Below the pieces are notes generated by a model. It searched no databases. It was given only the letters and a program-made list of their open reading frames with translations, and had not been told where the DNA came from. This document shows, one piece after another, positions 32,200-39,815 of a stretch of DNA of 42,051 nt. Source of the DNA: Terribium retamae (lineage in GTDB: Bacteria > Pseudomonadota > Alphaproteobacteria > Rhizobiales > Rhizobiaceae); the NCBI RefSeq assembly GCF_022347545.1, contig NZ_JAKREW010000037.1, positions 1 to 42,051 of the forward strand. Direction: 5' to 3'. The position numbers and the translations under genes are program-made. How positions within the stretch are numbered: the first letter of the stretch is position 1; each line of letters opens with the position of its first letter.

Positions 32200-32430
32200 T
32201 CAGCCGGCTGCCGCGCGACGCTTTGCCCGGACCGCCTTCGGTTTTGCCGGCGTGGCCGCGGCCGCAGCCGTCTCCCGGGCAAGTCGGGCCTGGCGCAGGC
32301 GCTCGGTCTTGGCCTCCCGTTCGGCCTTCTCGCCGTCGAGGATCTGGCGCGCGACCCTGGTGGTCAAGTCGCTCTTGAGTTCCGACGAATTGGGTTTGGG
32401 TTTGAAAATTCCATCAGGCACAGTTTTCAT
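32200..32430 (-). CDS. small basic Ala/Lys-rich protein
   Basis: A 76-aa protein. The first half is ordinary (TVPDGIFKPKPNSSELKSDL), the second a highly basic Ala/Lys/Arg-rich tail containing PAKPKAVRAKRRAA, reminiscent of histone H1-like tails and suggestive of nucleic-acid binding. AAGGGA lies before the ATG at 32430. It lies beyond the cspA terminator on the same strand and converges on the VOC gene. Confidence 0.68.
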   Translation of the reverse strand: MKTVPDGIFKPKPNSSELKSDLTTRVARQILDGEKAEREAKTERLRQARLARETAAAAATPAKPKAVRAKRRAAAG

Positions 32431-32449
32431 GAGCAGTTCCCTTGAAAGG

Positions 32450-32473
32450 AAAAAAGGCCGGGCAAGCCCGACC
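32450..32473 (-). terminator. intrinsic terminator after cspA
   Basis: On the minus strand GGTCGGG/CCCGGCC (one G-U pair), 4-nt loop, then TTTTTT. Confidence 0.8.
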
Positions 32474-32541
32474 TTCTCCAAAAGCCATCTCGATGGCCGA
32501 TGCCAGTACATCCGTGGTCAAAGGCCAGAAACGACCCTGTC
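32474..32541 (-). ncRNA. candidate structured RNA, copy 1 (cspA 3' UTR)
   Basis: Between the cspA stop and its terminator lies an 18-nt motif (plus strand 32502-32519, gccagtacatccgtggtc) identical to one at 39747-39764. Here it is enclosed by a TGGCC/GGCCA stem (32523-32527 with 32494-32498). An ATGTACTGG inside it also opens a short frame at 32511. Confidence 0.35.
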
Positions 32542-32751
32542 TTAGATCGCCTGCAGGTTTTCAGCAGAGCTCTTGCCGGTTTTCCGATCGGCGACGACTT
32601 CGAAGTTCACCTTCTGCCCTTCGGCAAGACCGCGCATACCGGCGCGCTCTACTGCCGAAACATGGACGAAGACATCCTTTGAACCGTCATCCGGCTCGAT
32701 AAATCCGAAGCCCTTTGTCGAATTGAAGAACTTTACTGTTCCCGATGTCAT
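32542..32751 (-). CDS. cspA: cold-shock protein CspA family
   Basis: A 69-aa single cold-shock domain: GTVKFFNSTKGFGFIEPDDG carries RNP1 (KGFGFI) and DVFVHVSAVERAG carries RNP2 (VFVH), followed by GLAEGQKVNFEVVADRKTGK. It is an RNA/single-stranded DNA chaperone. The length is normal. The gene ends in a terminator and has an unusual conserved 3' element. No EcfG-type site is seen upstream. Confidence 0.93.
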   Translation of the reverse strand: MTSGTVKFFNSTKGFGFIEPDDGSKDVFVHVSAVERAGMRGLAEGQKVNFEVVADRKTGKSSAENLQAI

Positions 32752-33015
32752 CTAGAATTTCCTTTCAATTGCATAGAAAATCGCCGTCTGACATCATGCC
32801 AAACGCCGCAGTCTTCGAAATTGAGAGGAAGATCGGTTAGGCGCCGAAGCGCGAAAACAAGCTAAACAGGCAAGATCGATTTGAAATACTTAGAACGAAT
32901 TTACGGCAAATACAAGGCTGGCAAAAAAATATTCAAATTAGACATGGACAGCGCGGCCCTGGAAGCGCATCGTTTCCGGCGGGCGGCGAGCACCTCGATA
33001 AGACGGGAGCAAGCG
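32752..33015. other. AT-richer intergenic stretch
   Basis: Noticeably AT-richer than the surroundings, especially 32870-32945. It should carry the cspA promoter and 5' leader on the minus strand. A TTG-started frame at 32881 (KYLERIYGKYKAGKKIFKLD) lacks a ribosome-binding site and is not called. Confidence 0.4.
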
Positions 33016-33234
33016 ATGCATGCGTTCTACGTGGCCAGCAGAAATGCCCTCTTCCGGCTTCGCCGTGACCTATGGGCCTTGCCCTGGGAGAAGCCTGCGA
33101 GCGCCGGGAATGCATCGATCGTCGCATCGCCAGGGGCCCTTCCACCGCCGGCGGCACGGCGCCGTCGCGACAACGATGCCGTGGGTGCGGCGCGACGCGC
33201 AAAGGAAACGATGGACCGAAATCACCTGATCTGA
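33016..33234 (+). CDS. 72-aa candidate small protein
   Basis: The frame begins MHAFYVASRNALFRLRRDLW and ends in a basic Arg/Ala-rich stretch. ACGGGAG lies 6 nt before the ATG. The composition is plausible for a small basic protein, but no motif, promoter or paralogue supports it. Confidence 0.35.
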   Translation: MHAFYVASRNALFRLRRDLWALPWEKPASAGNASIVASPGALPPPAARRRRDNDAVGAARRAKETMDRNHLI

Positions 33235-33287
33235 GCCATCGGCAGAAGCGGTCTGCGTCCGGGAAGTTCGGGGTAGTCGCTGGAAGC

Positions 33288-33860
33288 TCAGAGCACCTTT
33301 TCGATCAGGCCCATCTCAAGGGCCTGTGCGGCGGTGAGATAACCATCGTCTTTCGCACGCTGCATCAGCGCGTCAGCCGTGGTCTTCGAACCCGCTGCAA
33401 GCTCCTCGAACCCCTCACGCTCCAGGCGGCAGGCAGTCTCGAGTTCGGCAAGCAATTCGCGCACGATCTGCATCATTGCCCGTGCCGGTCCCTCGAGGCC
33501 GATGTCGCGCTGGATCTGCCGCTCGTGGATGAGCAGGACGGTGTCCGAGGTCAGGAAACGCGCCTGTCTTGGAAACGCAGCCAGGATAGTGATCCCGGCA
33601 GAGTAGACCAGCGTCTTGCCGACACACCAGACGTTGCGCCCGCCATGCTCTTGGAATGCGCGCACTTCCAGGGCGATGCGGCGTGCCACGTCGGCATCGC
33701 CGCCAAACGTACTGAGTTCGAGGACGAGGTCCTGATTTTCCTCGAGAACCCGCGCGCGCTGGTCGAGGAAGGCTGCAAGCGTGTCGTCGCCGATCGTGCC
33801 GTTGATGCGTGCATTCGGCCGGAAGAACAGGGACTGCAGGTCGGGTCGCTGTGTGTCCAT
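33288..33860 (-). CDS. ClpP-like serine protease
   Basis: A 190-aa protein of the ClpP/crotonase fold. The catalytic residues of ClpP can be placed: Ser in LVYSAGITIL, His in VLLIHERQIQ and Asp in AKDDGYLTAAQALEMGLIEK. GTIGDDTLAAFLDQ and LELSTFGGDADVARRIA match the ClpP N-terminal handle and substrate groove. It is much diverged from housekeeping ClpP and has no ClpX, ClpA or tig neighbour, so it is an accessory or regulatory form. The upstream 92-aa gene lies 37 nt away on the same strand. Confidence 0.85.
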   Translation of the reverse strand: MDTQRPDLQSLFFRPNARINGTIGDDTLAAFLDQRARVLEENQDLVLELSTFGGDADVARRIALEVRAFQEHGGRNVWCVGKTLVYSAGITILAAFPRQARFLTSDTVLLIHERQIQRDIGLEGPARAMMQIVRELLAELETACRLEREGFEELAAGSKTTADALMQRAKDDGYLTAAQALEMGLIEKVL

Positions 33861-33897
33861 GCCGTTGTCATCCGCTGCGAAGTGGCTGCTGGCGCGT

Positions 33898-34176
33898 TCA
33901 ACGCATCTCGTCGAGCTGGTCGGCTTCCGTGCGAAGGATGGCTGCCACTTCTTCCAGGCTCATATGTGTGGCCATGAGGTTGATGGCGCATTCCAGGAAC
34001 GTCAGGCTGGAGCGGCGCAGATATTCCGCAGCCGCCTTTTCGGAAAGCGTTTCGAGGGGGGAGGGTCTGTCGGGAGCTTGCGGCACGCGTTCGCTCGTTC
34101 TGTCATTGTCACTCAAGTTACAAGGAAACGCTGCTGCAAAGGTTCCGATTTTTTGGTCGCGGCAATCCGCGTTCAT
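33898..34176 (-). CDS. hypothetical protein upstream of the ClpP-like gene
   Basis: An unknown protein of up to 92 aa with a helical C-terminal half (SEKAAAEYLRRSSLTFLECA, MATHMSLEEVAAILRTEADQ). The first 25 residues may be untranslated: a possible EcfG-type element (GGAAC, 16 nt, CCTT, 34120-34144 minus) lies inside them, and a GTG at 34086 would start a 62-aa form. No ribosome-binding site is convincing for any start. Probably co-transcribed with the ClpP-like gene. Confidence 0.55.
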   Translation of the reverse strand: MNADCRDQKIGTFAAAFPCNLSDNDRTSERVPQAPDRPSPLETLSEKAAAEYLRRSSLTFLECAINLMATHMSLEEVAAILRTEADQLDEMR

Positions 34177-34207
34177 CAGTCGAACTGACGGTGGAATGCA
34201 GTTTTCA

Positions 34208-34232
34208 GGAACTTTTCCAGCAAGCGCCGGTT
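34208..34232 (+). promoter_or_regulatory. EcfG-type promoter for the DUF3606 gene
   Basis: GGAAC, 16 nt, GGTT; 40 nt before the start codon. Confidence 0.75.
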
Positions 34233-34271
34233 CGTTTGAGATGGAAGTTGGTTTTCGACGGAGCGATGGCC

Positions 34272-34493
34272 ATGCCTGACGACAAATCGAAACAGGACTC
34301 TCGGGACCGCGACCGTGTTTCGGCCCAGGACGAATATGAGGTCAGTTACTTCGCCAGCAAGTTCAATCTTTCGACCGACGAAGTGCTCGATCTCATCAAG
34401 CGCTACGGCAACGATCGCGAAACATTGGAGCGCCACGCCGGCGCCATGAAGGACGAGGCGGAAGCCAGGGCGCGCAACGGAAACAAGGATTAG
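34272..34493 (+). CDS. DUF3606 protein
   Basis: A 73-aa protein: DRDRVSAQDEYEVSYFASKF then LSTDEVLDLIKRYGNDRETL, the DUF3606 pattern, with charged ends. Family function is unknown. GGAG lies 8 nt before the ATG at 34272 and 2 nt before an alternative ATG at 34266. A stress-type promoter precedes it, and it is followed by a short frame and the FAD-Rieske gene on the same strand. Confidence 0.82.
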   Translation: MPDDKSKQDSRDRDRVSAQDEYEVSYFASKFNLSTDEVLDLIKRYGNDRETLERHAGAMKDEAEARARNGNKD

Positions 34494-34496
34494 CTG

Positions 34497-34619
34497 ATGC
34501 AGGAGAGGGAATCTCTCGCTTCGAAAAGTTTCGACGCTGCCCCAGCAGAAAAAGCAGTGGTAGCCGAGCTTGTTGTCTCTGCATACGGAGCCGTCGCCGG
34601 CACGTCCAGGTGTCCCTGA
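34497..34619 (+). CDS. 40-aa candidate peptide before the FAD-Rieske gene
   Basis: The frame MQERESLASKSFDAAPAEKA plus 20 further residues starts 4 nt after the DUF3606 stop, with AAGGA 8 nt upstream. Its TGA shares a base with an ATG (34619) in frame with the FAD-Rieske gene, an arrangement typical of coupled translation. No domain is visible. Confidence 0.35.
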   Translation: MQERESLASKSFDAAPAEKAVVAELVVSAYGAVAGTSRCP

Positions 34620-34666
34620 TGCCCGGACCGAACGGGCAGCTGGGCTGTGTCTGGGAAGGCTGCAGC

Positions 34667-36106
34667 ATGGCCGCCACAACCCATCCCGCGCTTGAAGGCG
34701 CGCATCTCACCGAGACCGTGATTATAGGCGCGGGCATCGTCGGCCTTTCCACGGCCTTGCGTCTCGCCGAACAAGGGCGCCCGGTCATTGTACTGGAAGG
34801 GCTGCGCGTCGGCCGCCAGGTGTCGGGGCGCTCGTCCGCCAAGATCACCACGCAGCACAGGCTCATCTACCGTCACCTCCTCGCTTCCGTCGGAGTCGAA
34901 GGCGCGGCTGCCTATGCCGAAGCGAATATCCTCGGCGCCGGGCAGATCCGCAGATGGATCGCCAACCACGGCATTTCCTGCGATCTGCAGGAGAAGCCGG
35001 CTTATACCTATACCTGCGAACGGGTGCGGCTTCCCGATCTCGAAGCGGAGATGATCGCGGCCAACAGCCTGGGCCTGCATGCCGAAATCGTCGAGCAACT
35101 GCCGCTTCCCTTCGACACTGTCGCAGCACTGCGCTTCCCCGATCAGGCGCAATTCAATCCGGTCCACTACCTGGACGGGCTTGCTCGGGCATTCGTCGAT
35201 CTGGGCGGAAAGATCTTCGAGCAGAGCCGGGTGCTTTCCGTCGACGATGGCCACCGCTGGCGCGTGGCAACATCGGCGGGTTCGATAGAGGCGGAAAACG
35301 TCGTGGTGGCCACCAACATGACCATCAAATCGCCTGTCGGAATGGCAAACCGCACGCAGCCGAGAAGCCACGCAGTCATGGCGTTCCGCTTCGACAATCC
35401 CTCTCTGGTCGACGGCATGTTCATTGCGGCCGACGATCCCGTACGCTCCTTCCGCACCGGCCGTGACGGCTCCGGCTCCGTGCTGCTTGCCCTTGGGCCT
35501 CACTTTGATACCGGCCATGAAAACGACGTGGCCGCGCGTTTTGCCGAGCTGGAACGCTGGGTGCGTGCTCACTTTCCGGTCGGCGACAGCCTCTGGTACT
35601 GGTGCAACGAAGACTACGACACGGCCGATTGTATCCCGCTGGTGGGCGAACCCGATCCGGTCAAGGCTCCGGGCTTCTACATTGCCACTGGTTTCAATGC
35701 CTGGGGCATCACCAACGGCACGGCCGCCGGCCTGTTGATCTCCGACGGCATTGCCGGCCGCGTCAACCCCTGGCGCGAACTCTATGATCCTTCGCGTTCG
35801 TTGCCGGACGATTTTCATCGCAATGGCGACACCGCTTCCACTGTTTCCGGCGTCTCGGATATTCCGAAGGGCGGCGGCGGTATTGTCACCCGCGGCAAGG
35901 AGAAATTCGCCGTCAGGCACCTAGAGGACGGTACCTTGCAGGCACTGTCCGCCCAATGCACGCACAAGGGTTGCACGGTCAGCTGGAACAATGTCGAGCA
36001 GACCTGGGATTGCCCTTGTCACGGCTCGATCTTCGCGGCGGACGGCTCCGTTATCCATGGCCCGGCCCGCCAGCCGCTGAAGAAGGCGCCCGAATTTCCC
36101 CGATGA
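34667..36106 (+). CDS. FAD-dependent oxidoreductase with C-terminal Rieske domain
   Basis: A 479-aa protein (from 34667). VIIGAGIVGLSTALRLAEQG is the FAD dinucleotide-binding motif of a DAO/glycine-oxidase-like domain. The last 100 residues are a Rieske [2Fe-2S] domain with CTHKGC and CPCHGS (Cys-x-His and Cys-x-x-His ligands). Such fusions are often called Rieske 2Fe-2S domain FAD oxidoreductases; electrons would pass between flavin and cluster, and the substrate is unknown. GGGAAGG precedes the ATG at 34667; starts at 34619 and 34610 (GTG) are possible. Confidence 0.88.
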   Translation: MAATTHPALEGAHLTETVIIGAGIVGLSTALRLAEQGRPVIVLEGLRVGRQVSGRSSAKITTQHRLIYRHLLASVGVEGAAAYAEANILGAGQIRRWIANHGISCDLQEKPAYTYTCERVRLPDLEAEMIAANSLGLHAEIVEQLPLPFDTVAALRFPDQAQFNPVHYLDGLARAFVDLGGKIFEQSRVLSVDDGHRWRVATSAGSIEAENVVVATNMTIKSPVGMANRTQPRSHAVMAFRFDNPSLVDGMFIAADDPVRSFRTGRDGSGSVLLALGPHFDTGHENDVAARFAELERWVRAHFPVGDSLWYWCNEDYDTADCIPLVGEPDPVKAPGFYIATGFNAWGITNGTAAGLLISDGIAGRVNPWRELYDPSRSLPDDFHRNGDTASTVSGVSDIPKGGGGIVTRGKEKFAVRHLEDGTLQALSAQCTHKGCTVSWNNVEQTWDCPCHGSIFAADGSVIHGPARQPLKKAPEFPR

Positions 36107-36118
36107 TGTGCCGGGGCA

Positions 36119-36577
36119 TCACCCGTTGGTGGCAACCGGTACATCAGGATCGGGCCACAGCGCACGCGCAGGCTCGGGCAGTGCCATGCGTATTTTCCTA
36201 ATCTGGTCTGGGTTCAGGTAATGCGCCAGCACCTTGAACACGGCCTGTGCCGCATCGGCGGGGTCCACCGGCCGGCTTGTCGCCAGGTCGTCGCTGATCG
36301 CCTTCAGGAAAGCCTCGCGCGAGCGCAGTCGCCTGGGCTGCGCTTCCGGACGGAACTGATCGTAATAGGCGCCGCGGACAAGCAGGGGCAGCTCTGCCCC
36401 GAAATGTGCAGCCAGCTCTACCGGCACATTGTCGCGGATCGTGCGCAACACCGCACCGAGCACATGCCAGGAGAGCTGCTTGTCCGGAGCCAGGGACGGA
36501 TGCTCGCCGATCTCGTTGAGCCATATGTGGGTGGTTTGCAGGGTTCTGTCGAAGACGTCGACACCGGTGGCACTCAT
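36119..36577 (-). CDS. DUF2267 protein
   Basis: A 152-aa helical protein matching DUF2267: VFDRTLQTTHIWLNEIGEHP, SWHVLGAVLRTIRDNVPVE, LVRGAYYDQFRPEAQPRRL and AVFKVLAHYLNPDQIRKIRM. The family is common near stress and phosphoketolase-type genes; its role is unknown. AAAGGAG lies 7 nt before the ATG at 36577. It follows the ThDP enzyme gene by 96 nt and may share its transcript; it ends 12 nt from the convergent FAD-Rieske gene. Confidence 0.85.
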   Translation of the reverse strand: MSATGVDVFDRTLQTTHIWLNEIGEHPSLAPDKQLSWHVLGAVLRTIRDNVPVELAAHFGAELPLLVRGAYYDQFRPEAQPRRLRSREAFLKAISDDLATSRPVDPADAAQAVFKVLAHYLNPDQIRKIRMALPEPARALWPDPDVPVATNG

Positions 36578-36673
36578 GGCATTCTCCTTTCCTGTCACCT
36601 CTCCTGTTCGTTCCGCGCTGAACGAACGGCCGCCTGGGCCGGGAAGCCTGGCGCGGGATTTCGGAAGCGTCGG

Positions 36674-38425
36674 TCAGCCCATCATCGTCTTGAGCGGCTC
36701 CTGGCTGAGATTGGCTTCGATCTCCCGCTTGCCTTTCGTCTCGGGCAAGGCGTTTCGCATGTTCTTGCGATAAAGCCCCGGCATGCGTGGCGGCATCATC
36801 GGTTCATACGCATCGACGACGGCCTCGATGATCACCGGCCCTTCGGCGTTCTGGGCGGCATCCAGCACGCCTTCGATCTCCTCGGGCCGCGAAACGCTGT
36901 AGCCGATGCCGCCCATCGCCTCCGCCGCCATGGCGAAATCGATCGGCTGCAGGTCGCAGGCGAATTCCGGGTTGCCGAGAAACATCATCTGTTCCCAGGC
37001 GATCTGGTTCAGCCTTCCGTTCTTGATCACCAGAAGCGTGAGCGGGATCTTGTAGCGAACGGCGGTCGAGAATTCGCCGAGCTGCATGGCCAGTCCGCCG
37101 TCGCCGACCACCGCGAAGATCGGACGGCCCGGAAAGGCGATGCCGGCGGCGATCGCATAGGGAAGCCCGCAGGCCATGGAAGCCAGCGTTCCGGACACCG
37201 CGAAAGCCTGCCCGGCTTTCATGTCGATGTGCCGGGCTGCAAGCTCCGTGTTCTGTCCGGAATCGGCCACGAGAACCGCATCCTGCGGCATGCGGTTTCC
37301 GAAGGCCTTGACGATGCGCTGCGGCTTCAGCGGAATGTCGTCCCGCGCCTCTGCTTCTGCCATCATCATGCGCCAGCGCTCCATGCTCTGGCGGGCTTTC
37401 AGCAGGAAATCCCGATCCTGCTTTCGTTGGAGCTTCTGGTTGAGCAATTGCAGCGTGACGGCGGCATCGCCGACCAGCCCGGCCTCGACGGGACAGCGCA
37501 GACCGATCCTCTGGGCGTCATGGTCGATCTGCACGCAGCGTGCCTGGCCTTTCTTCGGATAGTATTCGATGTAGGGGAACGTCGACCCGATGATGAGCAG
37601 CGCGTCGCATTCTTCCATGATCTCCTGGGACGGCAGGGTGCCCAGAATGCCTATGCCCCCGGTGGCGTGGCTGTGATCGTCCGGTAGGACTGCCTTGCCG
37701 AGCAGGGCTTTCGCAATGGGAGCAGCCAGAAGATCGGCCGTCATCTCCAGTTCCGCGCGTGCCTTCAGCGCGCCGCGCCCGGCAAGGATGGCAACCTTGG
37801 ATGCGTCGTTGAGGATCGCCGCCGCTTTTTCGATCTCGGCCTCGTCGGGACGCTTGCTGCCCTCGAACCACTGATTGGGACTGTGTCCGGGACGGTTGCG
37901 CTGCGAGCGCTCCGCTTCCCCCGTGCTCATCTCCTGAACGTCGCTCGCAACGGAAATGTGGGCGACCCCGCGCGCCGCCAGAGCGGAACGGCAGGCAAGG
38001 CCCGCGACGCTCTCCATATGGGCGGCATCGCTGACCTGAACATTGAAGACGGCGACATCGTTGAAGGCACGTGTGAGGTCGACATCCTGCTGGGTGAAGG
38101 TTTCGATGAGATCGTGGAACTGCATGCCGGTGATCGCCAGAACCGGGGCCTGGTCGAGCTTCGCATCATAAAGTCCGGTCAGCAGATGGGTGCCGCCCGG
38201 ACCCGATGTGGCCAGGCAAACGCCGAGCTTTCCGGTCCATTTGGCGTAGGCACAGGCCATGAAAGCGGCGGATTCCTCGTGCCGGACCTGGATGAAACGG
38301 ATCTTGTCCTGCCGCGTCCGCAGGCCCTCCATGATGCCGTTGATGCCGTCCCCGGGTAGGCCGAAAATGACGTCGACGTCCCAGGCGATGAGCGTTTCAA
38401 CGAGAATGTCCGCGGTATTGGGCAT
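36674..38425 (-). CDS. ThDP-dependent enzyme, pyruvate oxidase/dehydrogenase-like
   Basis: A 583-aa thiamine diphosphate enzyme. The N-terminal Pyr domain has FGLPGDGINGIMEGL and RHEESAAFMACAYA with the cofactor-activating Glu; the central domain (about 190-340) is of the transhydrogenase type with GIGILGTLPS; the C-terminal PP domain has VVGDGGLAMQLGEFS and LVIKNGRLNQI, the GDG-N metal/ThDP motif. Overall it resembles PoxB-type pyruvate:quinone oxidoreductases more than acetolactate synthase, but the substrate is inferred. Presumably cytosolic, possibly membrane-associated if a quinone is the acceptor. Confidence 0.88.
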   Translation of the reverse strand: MPNTADILVETLIAWDVDVIFGLPGDGINGIMEGLRTRQDKIRFIQVRHEESAAFMACAYAKWTGKLGVCLATSGPGGTHLLTGLYDAKLDQAPVLAITGMQFHDLIETFTQQDVDLTRAFNDVAVFNVQVSDAAHMESVAGLACRSALAARGVAHISVASDVQEMSTGEAERSQRNRPGHSPNQWFEGSKRPDEAEIEKAAAILNDASKVAILAGRGALKARAELEMTADLLAAPIAKALLGKAVLPDDHSHATGGIGILGTLPSQEIMEECDALLIIGSTFPYIEYYPKKGQARCVQIDHDAQRIGLRCPVEAGLVGDAAVTLQLLNQKLQRKQDRDFLLKARQSMERWRMMMAEAEARDDIPLKPQRIVKAFGNRMPQDAVLVADSGQNTELAARHIDMKAGQAFAVSGTLASMACGLPYAIAAGIAFPGRPIFAVVGDGGLAMQLGEFSTAVRYKIPLTLLVIKNGRLNQIAWEQMMFLGNPEFACDLQPIDFAMAAEAMGGIGYSVSRPEEIEGVLDAAQNAEGPVIIEAVVDAYEPMMPPRMPGLYRKNMRNALPETKGKREIEANLSQEPLKTMMG

Positions 38426-38472
38426 ATCGATGCCTCCGCTGGTAGGGAGCAGCCTTGATCGGCAGCCCGATT

Positions 38473-38685
38473 CTAGGAATGGCGGTTTGCAGCGTGGTCC
38501 TGCCGCTGGTCGGTCTTGATTGCGTTGCCGTCCTGGCCACGTTCTTTCGAATGCTGCTTCTTGTCCCGGTTGGACAGCACCTGGTTGTCTCCGAGAGTGC
38601 CCGGATCGAGCTCGGTCATCGCTCCCGCTCCGGATCCTTTTCCATGCGTTCCTTTGCCGAAATATTTCTTGTCTCCACGTGCCAT
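38473..38685 (-). CDS. small hydrophilic protein
   Basis: A 70-aa strongly polar protein: MARGDKKYFGKGTHGKGSGA, then ELDPGTLGDNQVLSNRDKKQ, with few hydrophobic residues, probably disordered. AAGGAG lies 6 nt before the ATG at 38685. An EcfG-type site lies about 100 nt upstream. The style matches the other small stress-type proteins in the window; the family is unnamed. Confidence 0.7.
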   Translation of the reverse strand: MARGDKKYFGKGTHGKGSGAGAMTELDPGTLGDNQVLSNRDKKQHSKERGQDGNAIKTDQRQDHAANRHS

Positions 38686-38783
38686 CGCTGGCTCCTTGGG
38701 TTGTGACTGCCGGAAACCGGCAAACGCTTGGTTGCTTGTCATCGGCATTCGCAATGCCGCGGGCGTCGGCGCCCTATTGGGCT

Positions 38784-38808
38784 AATTGCTGAGAGGGGCG
38801 ATTGTTCC
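38784..38808 (-). promoter_or_regulatory. EcfG-type promoter for the 70-aa protein
   Basis: On the minus strand GGAAC, 16 nt, AATT. The -35 is half of a perfect GTTCCGGAAC palindrome; the plus-strand half has no fitting -10. Confidence 0.4.
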
Positions 38809-38941
38809 GGAACTTATGCGCTCGCCGCGAGGGCGTGGCCCCGCAAGCCGCAAAGGCTCTCCCTGCCGTGGCGGGATGGTGGCATTTCGCTCCATGAAGC
38901 GTACGATGGCCCGTCGCGAAGACCCAAACGGAGAAATTCGA

Positions 38942-39106
38942 ATGGCGATGAAGCCCAATTATCGATTCGAGCGGAACCAGCGCGACCGCGCCAAGGCTGC
39001 CAAGAAAGAGGCGAAGCTTGCGGCGAAAGCGGCAAAGGGCAAGGACGCGCAGACGGAACAGGAAGATGCGCAGGAGCGCGACGGGGATTCCAAACAGGAG
39101 CTGTAG
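38942..39106 (+). CDS. small basic Lys/Ala-rich protein
   Basis: A 54-aa protein: MAMKPNYRFERNQRDRAKAA then KKEAKLAAKAAKGKDAQTEQ and an acidic end. A long charged helix is likely. GGAGAAA lies upstream of the ATG. Upstream ATGs open a longer frame without support. Function unknown; the basic helix could bind nucleic acid (inference). Confidence 0.6.
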   Translation: MAMKPNYRFERNQRDRAKAAKKEAKLAAKAAKGKDAQTEQEDAQERDGDSKQEL

Positions 39107-39238
39107 GCCAACCGGGATATTCAATGGCCCCGGTGTCGCAACCAGGGCCGAGGGGCGCAGACACACGCCGATGAATGCCGGAACTGCAGTGCGATCATCG
39201 AATGCGCAAGGAGCGTATTTGAAAGATCGCCACGCGCA

Positions 39239-39487
39239 TCAGGCCGTTACAAGGATACCGGCCTCTCGCGCCGCAGCGATGAACGCCTTGCGCGCATGGG
39301 AAGCCGGCCGGCGCCCGCTGTCGGCATCCGAGCAGGCCTGAAGGGCGGCGCGGTGCTTGTCACCACGCTTGCCGCGCCATCTCTTGATCAGGAAGTCCAG
39401 GCCGCCGGTCGCGTCGCCGATCGTCTCCTGTGCGGTCGCCGGATCGGCACGAACCGTCACCGGCGGGTCGAATTTCTGTTTTTCCAT
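39239..39487 (-). CDS. DUF982 protein (stand-alone)
   Basis: An 82-aa protein with DUF982 alone: FDPPVTVRADPATAQETIGD, GLDFLIKRWRGKRGDKHRAA, and HARKAFIAAAREAGILV. It lacks the extension found in the two cassette copies and has no gene A or C nearby. AAAGGTG precedes the ATG. The third DUF982 gene in 22 kb. Confidence 0.85.
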   Translation of the reverse strand: MEKQKFDPPVTVRADPATAQETIGDATGGLDFLIKRWRGKRGDKHRAALQACSDADSGRRPASHARKAFIAAAREAGILVTA

Positions 39488-39533
39488 GACGCACCTTTGT
39501 TTCCGGGCGCAAGCGATCGGTCCTGGCCGGTCC

Positions 39534-39575
39534 TAGAGCGTTTTCCGTTCTTCACGGAAACGCGGAAACGCTCTA
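39534..39575. repeat. palindromic intergenic repeat
   Basis: Arms TAGAGCGTTTTCCG and CGGAAACGCTCTA pair with one bulged T and enclose an inner CCGT/ACGG hairpin. A partial third arm, AAATGCTCTAAA, lies near 39627. It looks like one of the short palindromic repeats scattered in Rhizobiales genomes. Confidence 0.55.
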
Positions 39576-39676
39576 AGTTTTTGTTTTCGTCGCATTTTTG
39601 TAACGCTAAGTGATTCCACTTGGCTAAAAATGCTCTAAACCGGCGCCAGCCGTGCTGACCCTTTGATGTTCGGAAC

Positions 39677-39708
39677 AAAAAAGCCGCTGGGGATATCACC
39701 CAACGGCT
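39677..39708 (-). terminator. intrinsic terminator, minus strand
   Basis: On the minus strand AGCCGTTGGG/CCCAGCGGCT (one G-U pair), 7-nt loop, then TTTTTT. Confidence 0.75.
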
Positions 39709-39815
39709 CTGCTGCCTCTTTCGAGAGGTCCCTTCACAATCACCTCGCCAGTACATCCGTGGTCGGACGAAGGTGAAGGGAAAGCGCATCAACCTCTGAC
39801 GGGGACGCGCCTTAC
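39709..39815 (-). ncRNA. candidate structured RNA, copy 2
   Basis: The 18-nt motif at 39747-39764 is identical to that behind cspA. Here it is flanked by TCACCT/AGGTGA (39771-39776 with 39740-39745), and a further CCTCT/AGAGG hairpin with a CGAA loop separates it from the terminator. An outer pairing AAGGCGC/GCGCTTT may close the element. It lies downstream of the dehydrogenase gene and could be its 3' UTR or a separate RNA. Confidence 0.35.

Noticed and set aside
34490..35920. 476-codon minus frame
   Set aside because: Antisense to the FAD-Rieske gene, whose FAD and Rieske motifs settle the strand.
36221..37687. 488-codon plus frame
   Set aside because: Antisense to DUF2267 and the ThDP enzyme, both of which have full motif sets.
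38809..38813. plus-strand GGAAC in the GTTCCGGAAC palindrome as a promoter for the 54-aa gene
   Set aside because: No TT-ending -10 at 16 or 17 nt spacing.
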